DNA from: Ischnura elegans
Lineage: Eukaryota; Arthropoda; Insecta; Odonata; Coenagrionidae
Reading direction: 5' to 3'
Length of the DNA stretch: 64,000 nucleotides
NCBI RefSeq assembly: GCF_921293095.1
Contig: NC_060251.1
Coordinates: 91,746,566-91,810,565 of the forward strand
The position numbers and the translations under genes were made by a program. The notes beneath the pieces were generated by a model, which worked only from the letters and a program-made list of their open reading frames with translations, searched no databases and was not told where the DNA came from. This document shows, in pieces, positions 1-10,600 of this stretch (positions are counted from its first letter, which is position 1; the number at the start of each line of letters is the position of its first letter).

Positions 1-446
1 AGAGTGAAGCTATGAACAGGGTCCTTGACCTCAGAACGACCCAAAAAGGCCATCAACCTTCCTGCTAGTTCACATGATCACCACCGGCAGAGCTCCTGTA
101 TTCTTTCTGTGAAAGACAAAAAATACAGTGTGCTTTAAGTAGAGGCGCGCAAAAGCCGTTCCGCTCGAGTCTTGCTCTCGGGAGTCAAACTGGTAGTCTC
201 ACTCCCGGGAGCGAACAATCCCGGATTGCGGTCTCGGGAGCGAGCGGGATATATTGAGCTCTCGTCGCTCCCGGCAATTTGGCGGATAGCACATACGCAG
301 TGGGCTACTTGCTTTCATGCAGGGAATGCATATTTATCTCTCTCACAGTGGGTTCTTGGTCTCATTCTGGGGTGCGAATCCACCACTGGTGAACAGTAAA
401 ATAAATGCATAGCAAGTATAATTAATTATAATTGTATAATCTAGGG

Positions 447-632
447 CAGCGGTTCCCAAAGTGGAGGTCGCGACCCCCAGGGGGGTCGCGGGCCGTTCGG
501 AAAGGGGTCGCGAGATGTATACGAATAATAAAGTGAACTATGTTCTTAAACTTAGACAACCATTTTTAGGGGGTCGCGGCTAAAACGTATGGGCTAAAAT
601 GGGTCGCAGAAAGAAAAGTTTGGGAACCGCTG
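447..632. mobile_element. hAT MITE, 186 bp
   Basis: The termini CAGCGGTTCCCAAA and TTTGGGAACCGCTG are inverted repeats. The flanks at 439-446 and 633-640 are both ATCTAGGG, an exact 8-bp target duplication. The inside is GC-rich with repeated GGGGTCGCG. The CAG-GGTTCCCAAA terminus is typical of hAT MITEs. Confidence 0.93.
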
Positions 633-844
633 ATCTAGGGTATAAGAAGAGAGATTTATTCCAGAATTTCATCCATAACATGGAGTGCTAATATTCTTTT
701 CGCTCAGAGAATTGTAAGACGGAAATTTTCAACTGCAATTGATGTATAACATAAGTTCGTATTAGTGGAATTTATAAGAATAGTACGCGAAATAAAAGAA
801 CAATAACTTGATGTGGTTTTCATTTACCATCATTACGTTGTATT

Positions 845-1933
845 TCAATTTCTTTTTGCATTATAATTAATAAACAAAATGTCATTCACATGGTCTGGGT
901 CAATACGTGATCGACGGTCAGTTATTACAAGGCCTGCACGAGAGAAGCATCTTTCGCTGGTTGCACTACTGGCAGGAATATTCATTATCCGCCGAGCGAC
1001 CTTCGATAGCCGCGGAAAAGAATGCCGATGGATACTCCACCAATGCAAAACCTTCTGCACATATTCCGGAACGCTTCGCTCAATGTAACGCGTCACTTCG
1101 TCAGTGGTTTGTGGTATTTCAGGCCTTTGCAACCATTCTGAAAACCTCTTTTTCATAGGTGGACTATGACAAGTTTGAGATAAATCACTTTCTTCTGTGA
1201 TTTCTGTCACTATAAGGATAAATGTTAAATTAAATCATCGTGCTACTACTATAAATTGCAGCCAGTAATTAAGAAAAAATCTTTATTTTTTGTAGTGATA
1301 CATTACCATTTACTTCCTGGCACATTATTCGAGCGTTGTCATACACGCATTGTCGCTCTTCAGATGTTAAACGGAGGAGGTCTTTATAATTTGGATTTAA
1401 AAATAGTGCCATATAATGTCGCCTTTCCAGCTGAGACATAACTTTCTCATCGAGAAATGAGGCTGCCCCTATCTTGATTTTCTTAAGTGTCTATTGAAAG
1501 AAAAACAAAAAGTCAAATACATGTTTAGGAAACAAGAAGTATTAACATTCGCCATCCACACGGCTAGATGACTCGATCGTGTGCTTCAGTCGACATAGCG
1601 GCTAAACTTGCATTATTCATTGGAATTGAGTCTTAAATAAATAGTCGAATGAACGAAAGGGGAGAATTGAACTCCTACCTCACTTTCGTCAACAGAGACG
1701 CCACAATGGCTTCTTAGACGAAAAATCCAGGGTACTGCCAGCGGTAGCGTAGGTTCAGCCTCTCCTTCAAGATCATCTGTAGCTTCCTTAAAAGGCTTAA
1801 GAAAGGCTACCATCTCAGCTACCAGGTCGGAATTGTAATTGTTTGCGAGGTGTACTCTTTCACTGTCACGGAGCAACTGTAACCCAGACGGCACAGGAAG
1901 TTTTCGTACCTGAATACGAGGGTGGACCATCAA
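845..1933 (-). pseudogene. Broken hAT transposase (C-terminal half)
   Basis: Three homologous blocks lie in order on the minus strand. At 1933-1613 is a region with LVAEMVAFLKPFKEATDDLE and a TLPLAVPWI motif. At about 1500-1310 is one reading LERRHYMALFLNPNY. At 1210-845 is the hAT dimerisation domain, with FPRLSKVARRIMNIPASSAT followed by SERCFSRAG. Stops and frame changes separate the blocks, and the N-terminal zinc finger and first catalytic region are not visible. It lies inside the 8-bp-flanked element and is probably its own remnant transposase. Confidence 0.85.
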
Positions 1934-2326
1934 GATACAAAAATCGCGCTTAGGAAGTTACTAAAAAGGTTTTGTTTCTTTATTTCCTTTAATGACGAAA
2001 AAAGATGCAAGAGGACTGGCAAATTCATATGCATCGATAAAATTGTATCTCATCGATAAAACTGTATTCGGTCTGGGACTATTTTCTTTCGCGGGTGGTG
2101 CCATCGTGCCATATCATCCTAGAAAGATCACATGCCTTCACAAGCTGGCACAAGCCAGCACAAGCCGTTGGAGATCGCATCTTTTACGTCACGTCTCACC
2201 ACATTTCAGGGATTTTTGTGGTTAAGTTTGTGAAAAATAGAGTGTCTGGTAATGGTGAAGTTTCCCTTATTCTTTAATTTCATTCACTGGGCTTCAGAAA
2301 CGTGTTAGTGAGATATTTTTGTTAAA

Positions 2327-2471
2327 AATGCCTTTCGTGTGTGTATTGTCGGGATGTAATGGAAACTCCGGGACATGGTTCAAGTTTTTAGCTTTCCAAA
2401 AGATCCTGAGTTGAAGAAGAAGTGCATTTGGGCGATAAGAAGAAAACATTTCACCCCTACGAAAAACTGTG
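2327..2471 (+). pseudogene. THAP zinc-finger remnant
   Basis: The ATG at 2327 opens MPFVCVLSGCNGNSGTW. After a one-base frame change the sequence reads VFSFPKDPELKKKCIWAIRR and then KHFTPTKNC, followed by a GTATGT splice donor at 2472. This is the C2CH THAP pattern (CxxxxC, then FPKDP and the RxxFTPT region). THAP domains occur in P-element-type transposases and host proteins. The following part has been removed by the retroelement junction near 2525. Confidence 0.65.
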
Positions 2472-2701
2472 AGGTATGTACTCTTTCTCGCTGTAATTAT
2501 TTGGATGTAATTTTAAGTTAGAATTGGCTTCGGGATGTTGATGCTGGACTAAGTGTTTGGCTCCGCTGTTGAGGCACAATACCCGTTTCCTGATTCACGC
2601 CAGGGGATAGTGAATTATCCACCTGCTCCCTTCTTATCTCCGTCATGCTATCATGTGCGGGTCTAGTCACTCCTCTCCACTGACTGTTTCCCTGCCACTC
2701 T

Positions 2702-3847
2702 CTACGATTTGCGTTCGCCCCTGCTGACCTTTGTGTGGTAGGTATTTACACACGGTGGCCTTTCCCTTGGCGGCGGCCTAACGTTTTGCCCCTCCTCTAC
2801 ACTCTCGTCATAATATTCCAATAGAATGACCAACTTCTCTAAATCCAAAGGCTCCGCACTTTTTAAGAGATTCCTTACCCAGGGAGGGAATTGGCGTATG
2901 AGAAAAAATTTAAGTTCCTCATCACATATTGGAGGTTCACGAGACCTGGCTGATGCAATTTTCCTCATCGCATGTTCACTCATTTTCCCATCTTTCGCAC
3001 GTGAATAATATCCTGTCATTACTCTAGCTCGATATTCATACCGCGCGTTTTCACTCCAATATTTTCGCAAAAAATTCTGTTTAATTTCCTCGTACGTTTC
3101 TGGTACAGGAAATAAGGTATTTCTCCACAAACGAGCGTTTCCTTCCATCATATTTAAAAATACATATGGCCATTTAGCCAGTGGGACAGCAAGCAACTTT
3201 AAATACTCCTCTGCCTCATTCAAAAACACTCGAGGGTTCTGATCAATTTTACCTTTGAATACAGGTTTATGAAGGCCAATATTTGGTGGAGCTATTGAGG
3301 CGGCCAACACCGGTCCGGAGCCAACTTGCTCCATATGCCTCATTCTATCACTTAGCTGATTCAACCTTTGTTCATTTGTCTCATCATGCTGGGCTATCTC
3401 TTTGATTTGAGCCTTCAAACCGTTCTCCCTCGTTATGGCTTCCTGTTCCTTAATTTCTATAACTTCGCGGACAACGTCAACCTCCCGTTTAATTTCTACT
3501 TTTACACATTCTATTTTACCATTCAACATTTGTAACAGCTCTCGGTACTCCCTCCGTTTCTTTTCCTCCTTCTCCTCTTTCTCCCTCCGCCTCTTTTCCT
3601 CCTTTTCCTCTTCCTCCCTCCGTCTCTCCTCCCTTTCTGAAAACAAATATTTTTTAAATACTAAAATCGGATCGTTTGAATCCGGTGAGGCCGGTATGGA
3701 ATGAAAGGTGGGAGTTGACCAAACGGTCGATTCAACTCCAACTGCGCTTTCCTCTACCGCCTCGTCCTCCTCGCTGTTCTCCATAACCTCTACTTCATCG
3801 ATATCACGTCCTTCCATATATTTCAGATCCTTCTTACGAGTAACCAT
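2702..3847 (-). CDS. Retrotransposon gag-like protein, 381 aa
   Basis: The open frame reads toward lower coordinates. Residues 70-105 are an almost pure Glu/Arg/Lys stretch (predicted charged helix). Residues about 195-345 resemble a Ty3/gypsy-type gag (retrotrans_gag) domain: VFKGKIDQNPRVFLNEAEEYL, WPYVFLNMMEGNARLWR and FLRKYWSENARYEYR. A reading-frame change after the stop continues a gag-like tail to about 2525 (GNSQWRGVTRP). No zinc knuckle, protease or polymerase follows. The frame sits just downstream of an LTR and primer-binding site. Confidence 0.75.
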   Translation of the reverse strand: MVTRKKDLKYMEGRDIDEVEVMENSEEDEAVEESAVGVESTVWSTPTFHSIPASPDSNDPILVFKKYLFSEREERRREEEEKEEKRRREKEEKEEKKRREYRELLQMLNGKIECVKVEIKREVDVVREVIEIKEQEAITRENGLKAQIKEIAQHDETNEQRLNQLSDRMRHMEQVGSGPVLAASIAPPNIGLHKPVFKGKIDQNPRVFLNEAEEYLKLLAVPLAKWPYVFLNMMEGNARLWRNTLFPVPETYEEIKQNFLRKYWSENARYEYRARVMTGYYSRAKDGKMSEHAMRKIASARSREPPICDEELKFFLIRQFPPWVRNLLKSAEPLDLEKLVILLEYYDESVEEGQNVRPPPRERPPCVNTYHTKVSRGERKS

Positions 3848-3973
3848 TGTATTAAATATCTAAATTTCCAAAAATGTGCCAAAATTTTGCCCCTATGATT
3901 ACCCTCAGTCATTCGTTTCCAAAAGCTAAAGCGCCACTTACTCGAACATTTACACCACACAAAGAATAATCGG

Positions 3974-3993
3974 GTCCTACTGTTCGGGCGCCA
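3974..3993 (-). other. tRNA-Lys-type primer-binding site
   Basis: The minus strand reads TGGCGCCCGAACAGTAGGAC. Its first 14 bases match the complement of the 3' end of tRNA-Lys, and it lies two bases after the inferred LTR end. This fixes the orientation of the retroelement and its LTR boundary. Confidence 0.75.
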
Positions 3994-3995
3994 CT

Positions 3996-5366
3996 TGTGG
4001 CGTCCCACCCCCGACTCGCCCGGATACCACGATAGAACCGGGGGGAGACGTCGCACAAAAAATAAGAAAAAATACAAATCCGCGAAGATCCCTCCCGCAT
4101 GGGACCTACGGGACAAAACTATGCCACTCACTTCTCGTAATTCAAATAAATAAAGAAAATATTCCCCTTCTGTGAAGATGATTGCGGGTGGGGGAGTTCC
4201 CGATTCAAACTTATGGGTGACGTTCGGGCGCTGATGCACTCGTCCAACACGCATTTACGGGAAGGAAATCAGACGGGGCGAAAGGAAGGATGAAGGATAT
4301 TTTCAATGGGGTGACCCGTGGAGGAATCAGAACAAAAAACACTCTCTCAAAACACTTTCAATTAAACAAAATATAATTCACACAAATAAGGTTGCATATG
4401 ACAAAAAAAGCAAAAGGAACCCTCTTATACGCTAATGAAATATGAATTGGTGAAAGCCACTTATGAAACATCGATGATAAAAAATAAAAAAACAATATAA
4501 CTTGGTTTCTGGATGAAAATCAATATAGAAAATGATGATAACAAAGTAAAGTTCGGTGGTGAACACGTAAATATGATACAAATTCAATGATTTCTTGACT
4601 GGGGAGGTAAATGATAGTCCATCCCGTCGAATGTAAATTTGGGGTGCGAACGTTAATTGTACTTGGTGACTGATTTCACATTCACTTATGTAACGGGTGC
4701 GTTCCGTGACTGTTTGTCTTAACTTGGCTTGGCAGGAGACACAAGGGGGCTTTGGGGGGGGAATAGCTGCAATCTTACTTTATCGTAGTCCGAGTCTCGA
4801 CCAGGTTGGATCCAACACTCTCTCTTTCCATTTACTGCACTCCTTTCTCCCTTGTTGGAGGAAGCTGCATCCGGAACGGAGATAATGCGTCCTCTTCAGC
4901 TGGTCCTTTGCTCCTTCGGATGGGGGGGGGGGGGATTCTTCTTCCAGATCAGTCTTTCTGAAAATACTTGGGCCCCTTAGTCTCCTCCTGCCGTGCGTCG
5001 CACTGATTTTGGGCATAGGCTCCGCCCGACAGTCACTTAGGAATTCTCTCGTTCTCTTTCGTGCACCACCTTTTTATCATACCTCAACTAGGGGTGGGGT
5101 AATGCACAATGAAGGGAGGGAGGAGTAATACGCCACTCATTCAGGGAAAACCCGAGCTCCCCTCCTCCCACACACACACACTCACACACAACCATACAAA
5201 AATCGGCGAAAACACATTCATCCCCTCTTACTCATCCACGCCTTCCTCCACGGGCCCTGGTTTGGGGGTGGGGGTTTTGGGAAAGGTCGTGGAACGAGCG
5301 GGTAAACTGGTAGGGAAGAAAATGCGCCGAGTGGAAATGCACTGTAATGGGGCTTGAACCATTACA
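3996..5366 (-). repeat. Probable LTR of the gag-bearing retroelement
   Basis: In element (minus) orientation this would be the 5' LTR, ending ...GACGCCACA two bases before the primer-binding site. It is about 1.37 kb with TG...CA ends. The outer end near 5366-5379 is uncertain because several ACA options exist. It contains CA and G homopolymer runs. No second LTR is seen on the 3' side, so the element is truncated near 2525. Confidence 0.6.
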
Positions 5367-5685
5367 GTACATATCTACAAAATCGGCGTCGCAGCGCCAT
5401 CTCTGCATTAAACAATAAACTTAGGAATTCAACTTGATTTTAACATAATTACTTCAACAAGGAAGGTTCGTGTAAGTCTGCTAGAAAGCCAGCTAGTAGA
5501 TTTGACGGATAGCACATACTATGTGCTATCCGCCAAATTGCCGGGAGCGACGAGAGCTCAATCCCGCTCGCTCCCGAGACCGCAATCCGGGATTGTTCGC
5601 TCCCGGGAGTGAGACTACCAGTTTGACTCCCGAGAGCGAGACTCGAGCGGGAGCGGAACGGCTTTTGCGCGCCTCTAGCTTTAAG

Positions 5686-7182
5686 TAGTACCCTACTATT
5701 GCTTAAGTCATCTGCTTACTGATTTTCCGTCATAATACTAGATTTAATGAACCTATTTTACAGGAGGAGACAAAAATGAGCGAAACAATGCAAAGCAGAT
5801 TATTGATGACATTGAAAGTGTAATGCTGAACAGCAAAATCGATATACTATTGGGATAATTTTTTGGTAGCACTGTTTTGTGGGAAGGAAAGGACAGCTGT
5901 GCAAAACACATTTTCAAAGATTAACAAAGCTCTAATGCTGATTATGATCTGCTAATGGACGTGGAACTTCACAAGCGTCTACACCAAAACCTCTATAAGC
6001 AACCAGGAAGAAATATGCTCTCATGCATTTTCAATGGAAACACCAGAGGCCTTCATTAAACATTCCACTTTACAAGGTAGATGATGCAAACATTAGACAA
6101 TGGTTAATCTAATATGTTGAAGCTTCTTTTTTAAATTATGTAATTTAGAAGCTGCATTAGACCATTAGTAAGCAAAATATTTACTTGTTTTTATGTGCTT
6201 TTGAAATAAAAACTATGCTATGGAAGAAGATATGATTCCTTAGCAGTTCATGTCGTAGAATATCCAGAGAGGATTCTGGACATGTAGGTAAGAATTCAGA
6301 ACAAGACAAATGATTTTTCTTGTGGAATTTTCATACTTAACTTGCACTTGCAGGTGACCGTAAAGGATTGCCAGTGGCTAGTCTGGTGTTATTTTCTTGA
6401 ATACTGAAATATTAATGCTTTCCATTTGATGTTAATTATGTACCATTCTCATTTTAGGCCCTCCTACGAGCACTAAGTTTGTCATAGCATTGACTAGGGT
6501 CAATTTATCCAACTAATCTACTGTCTACACTGACAGCTGTTCTGTTCAACTGACTACAGCTGTTCCATAATGCATAAGAACACATTTGTATTTCATGAAT
6601 AGCGATCAAATGAATAGGAAATGCTGTGATTTCTTTAGATGATGCATTAGGATTCATTCCACTTCACGTTTTTTACTTCTCCAAAACTCAACAGTTACCA
6701 CCTTATCCATGTTTTTTCCTTGAAAATATCTAACTTGCACATATGTGCATTCAGTCTAGACAGCAGATTTGTTGCATAAATTTACCCAGTCAATGCAATG
6801 ATAAATGAAATTAGGTGGGCCTAAAATGAGAATGGCACGTAATTAGGATCAATTGTATTGCCATTAAAATAAAATTTATTTCAGGGGAAAATAACTCCAC
6901 TTTTGGTGATGAAACAACAATGTCACCCTTTGCATGTGTCTATTCATTGGTAATCTCCAATACTTAATGATTAATTTTTTCCCTTTGCATTCCAAGAAAT
7001 CCAAAATTAATGAATCTAAACCTCAAAGCAGATAAAGTTTTGCGGAAGGAAAGAGTTTCCGACCACAGGCTTACATGAAATAAAAATCCCAAAGAGATGA
7101 AGAGGAAGTTTCCTAGTGCATGACTTGGGTGCTGAGCACTGGACCACCATTGTCCGCATGTTTAAGTCTTTCAAAACGGTAT
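5686..7182. other. 3' flank of the dsRBP gene; no gene recognised
   Basis: Non-coding, AT-rich. It contains one inverted-repeat pair (separate entry). Around 6000-6115 a short frame reading KKYALMHFQWKHQRPS looks protein-like but has no start, context or family I can name, so it is probably a decayed mobile fragment. Confidence 0.4.
6431..6845. repeat. Inverted-repeat (MITE-like) element
   Basis: The arms 6431-6465 and 6813-6845 are inverted copies over about 33 bp and share CCATTCTCATTTTAGGCC. The interval is about 415 bp with no frame. I could not settle a target duplication. Confidence 0.5.
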
Positions 7183-7188
7183 TTTATT
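7183..7188 (-). terminator. Candidate poly(A) signal AATAAA of the dsRBP gene
   Basis: Minus-strand AATAAA about 308 nt past the stop codon, followed by a GT-rich stretch (TGGTGGTCC) roughly 40 nt further on. It is the first exact hexamer I see downstream of the stop. Another lies near 6880. Confidence 0.4.
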
Positions 7189-7495
7189 ACAGCCGCAATT
7201 GTTTTAACTATTGGTTATATATGGAGGATGATCCCTGGACAAGGTACCATGGACTGCAAGTCCATAAAGGTTGGATTGGATTCCGAGTCCCGGTTGAGGG
7301 ACAATCCTAGCTAAAGTCGTTAATAATCACTCTTTAGTGTTATATAAAACATAGATAAATTTAATTCGTCAGCAAGAGAACAAAAGATATATGTAAATGC
7401 ATTTCAAGCACAGCCAGAAAAAATAAAGGCTCTCCACATGGTGGTCGACTGCACCACCGTTATTTGAAAAAGCGCAGAGCTGCTGCGCTTTATGG

Positions 7496-7647
7496 TCACC
7501 TCTCCTCGCAGCGCCCGATCATCATCATCAGAGCGTGAAGAAGATTGACCGACGCCATCTCTTCAGCTGCACTCTTGTCAGGACCTTCACCAAATTTCAC
7601 CAACTCCGGAGTGGTACCCAGACTAGCAGCGCACAATGCATTCCCAA
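7496..7647 (-). CDS. Exon 7 of the dsRBP gene: end of dsRBD3 and stop
   Basis: The acceptor TTGTACAG follows a CT-rich tract above 7648. The frame supplies strand 2 (ALCAASLG), strand 3 (ELVKFGEG) and helix 2 (DKSAAEEMASVNLLHAL), then a short tail with four methionine/isoleucine residues and GRCEER before the TGA at 7498-7496. Where dsRBD1 and 2 have KKxAK, this domain has KSAAEE, so it probably binds protein (Dicer or a partner) and not RNA. Confidence 0.9.
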
Positions 7648-10600
7648 CTGTACAAGGGAGAGCAGAATTAGGTCAACGCGTACATCAACCCACGACTTGT
7701 TCTTTCAAAAACACCATTGAACAACAACTGAGATTACCCGGCTAATTTTTGCAGTTTCTTGAGTAAGCTAAAGGTTTCTCAGGCATCAAATCAAATTTAT
7801 CCTTTCAACAAAAATTCAAAGTTTCACCTTCATTCTTCACTCAACATGGAATCTTCTAAAAATAGGTTGAATATAATGTAGATTTGAAAAAAATGGAAAA
7901 ATCTCGCGTTAATGAAAAAATTTAAGTTAGGAAAATAGTTTTAGCTTCTAATTAAATTGTTATCGATAAAAGCAGAAGATTCCGCAACAGTAAGAGGTTT
8001 ATGATAGGATACAACCCAACTAGAGGCCACACCCCACCCAAGGGAGAAAAAAAATACCTGACCAGAAACCAAAAATTCTGCAGTGCAATTAGGAGTGGCA
8101 ATTAAGAGACTTTGGTTTGAATCCAAACTGAGCCACCAGAGTTTTTCACAGCCAGCATCAGCCTTGATTGAAACCCACTTTGCCTAACTGTGTGGGAAGT
8201 CACTTTTCAGAAGCAGTGTTTGGAAATAATGTTAAAGAGCTGCTCGAGTCAGCCACACAGCATACACAAGAGTGCACTTACGATTAGATTTCATGAACAT
8301 GTAATCAAGAGGAAGGTCATTCCCTTCTGCAAACTTCTCCAAAGTCTCCTTGGGTGTGTGGCTCAACGCAAACTGAAAGCAAAGACAAGCAGAGTGTTAC
8401 AAGAGTGGTTTCCAAAAATAAATGCATCATTCTCTCTGCTGGCTACTTATTGACTTGCCAGCCATCTAACCAATGGAAACACTTGGACCCAAAATCACAA
8501 TTCCCCAAAAGAACTCAGTACACGTAAGGAGGAAAATACAAGTTACGTCAGAGAAAAATCTTCGCATTGAAATTTAGCAATGAAAAGGATATTCACATCT
8601 GTATAGTCATTTTGCATTTTTCTTCCTTTTCTTACGTGAAGATGCCAACAAATCCTTCACTTTCACCATTTCTTCTCACTCTATCTTAATTAAAACAAGA
8701 CATCAAAGTGCCAAAAGCAAGGAATTTGGATGATTGAAAACATTTTACACCATAGCAGTCATTGAGGCATCGAAGATCCTGCCAGTATCTAGCAGGTGCA
8801 TTCCCTGAGATATTCAGCTGTAGTTCGTACATCCTTTCATTCAGAATTAATATCATCTCCACTATACACCATTGACTGGCTTGTCGTAATAAAGACATAA
8901 ATAGAGGAAAAACATTGATTGCATTGATGAAACACTGACATTCTTTACAGTATATGGTGCTCGGGGGTAACTGGGGCATAGTTTTTCAATGTGATAGTAC
9001 CATTTCATTTTCAAATATGTATTTATTGTACAGATAACTCCAGTGAATGGGTGAAAATAAACACGTAGATTTGACAATAATATGACTAGCACATCATGTG
9101 ACTTGAATTTAATTACTACCATTAAACAATATTTTATATTAATATTATTTTCACATCTCAGTTGACCCCACTTACCCCACTACTTGAGGGTAACTGGATC
9201 ACCCCATGGCAAATCCCATTTGAGCACTGCCACAATTATTTTGGATAACTGGATCTATCAAAGTACTTTAAATTATCAGAAAAAATATTGGTTAACACAG
9301 CTATTTTGATTATTATGAATGTAAAGGCCGTTGTATCAGAACGGTTACGGAGACCTCACGGATTTCCCTTTCAAAACACAAACACCAGAGGCGGACTCTG
9401 CCAAGTCGAACATTCTGAGTTAGTGCTTCAGAGATTTCAATCGGTGGGGTGAATTCTCAGCTGAAAAATGCGCAGTAAATTCTCGGTGAAGCTTCATTCA
9501 ATTCACTGCAATATTCATGAACTCTTCCGCGCATTCTTACATTATTAGATATAAAATCAATAAACATTAATATAGTCTAAGAGTTGCATCTCGAGCATTG
9601 CCAATCAAAATGCGTAATATTATTCCCCGAATTGACCGATCGCATGGATTCAGGAAAGTATGGTATCTCAGCGCTACATTACTAAACTGAATACTTAAAT
9701 TGATTCATTATGTTATACTGCGATCAGGGTTCCCACTCTACCTGAACAATGAAATTCACGGCTTTTTCCAGGTTTTCACGGTTATTTTTCACGTTTTCAC
9801 GGTTTTTTTAAGGTTTTCACGGTCTCAATTTTGCTAAATTCACGGTCCGTTAATAAGCCAACAATAAGAAAATCACTGGCCGTATATCAACAGAAAATTA
9901 ACGTACGCGAAAAACGCCGTGAATGTTAACGCCGCAATGAAAAGTGATATCTGTTATGACGTGATCTATCGTTTGTAAAATTCAAGGCCGACTAAAGGAC
10001 CAGCCCAACCGCGCTCTTGCCCGGACGCCGAATACCCTTCGGACCTTCTTCCGTCCGGACACTCGAGGTCCTTTTTTAATTCCTCGCTGAGAGATTGTTT
10101 TTTGCGCACGTTGTTATTACTGCACAGTAACCGAATTTCCCCCACCCCAATATTTCTTATTTAACGGAAAATATTTTATTTAAATTGTTTATAGAATATA
10201 ATAAATTGATTCTTTCTTATTCAGCGGAAAATATTTTATGAAAATTGTTAATAGAACATAATAAATCGAAAAACAATTTCATACACCGTATTAGCACGAA
10301 TCTAAGACAAACACGATTCTAAGACTACCCTCCTTTTTTGGAACTCCACTAGGAGACAATTTTTCTTTATTAATAACGATACGATTATAAAATGAATGCG
10401 GAAAAACGATCAATGCTTAATTTTTTTGCTAGATTGCCTATGTCCCAGGAAACGCAGGATTTTGGCGAGTAATTAAGAAATTCATTAAAGGTTTCAAAAC
10501 AATATTTTAGATAATAACAGGAATAGTAGTACTTTATCAAGATACATACGTCATATTGTTGATTCGACCCATGTCTCTTTCAAAATTCTGAATGTTTGCT

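Larger units (their letters stand above)
140..5677. mobile_element. hAT-type composite DNA transposon with long terminal inverted repeats
   Basis: The ends read TAGAGGCGCGC... and ...GCGCGCCTCTA. They are inverted copies of each other over about 160 bp (140-296 and 5514-5677) and rich in CTCGGGAG/CTCCCGGGAG boxes. The element is flanked by the identical 8-bp sequence GCTTTAAG at 132-139 and 5678-5685. The 8-bp duplication and TAGAG start are hAT features, and a broken hAT transposase lies inside in reverse orientation. A smaller MITE, a THAP remnant and a truncated LTR retroelement are nested within. Confidence 0.85.

Noticed and set aside
5165..5192. Functional CA-repeat regulatory site
   Set aside because: A short microsatellite inside a presumed LTR, with nothing to support a role.
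2702..5366. Endogenous retrovirus with envelope
   Set aside because: Only gag, one LTR and a primer-binding site are seen. There is no pol or env, and the 3' side is truncated.
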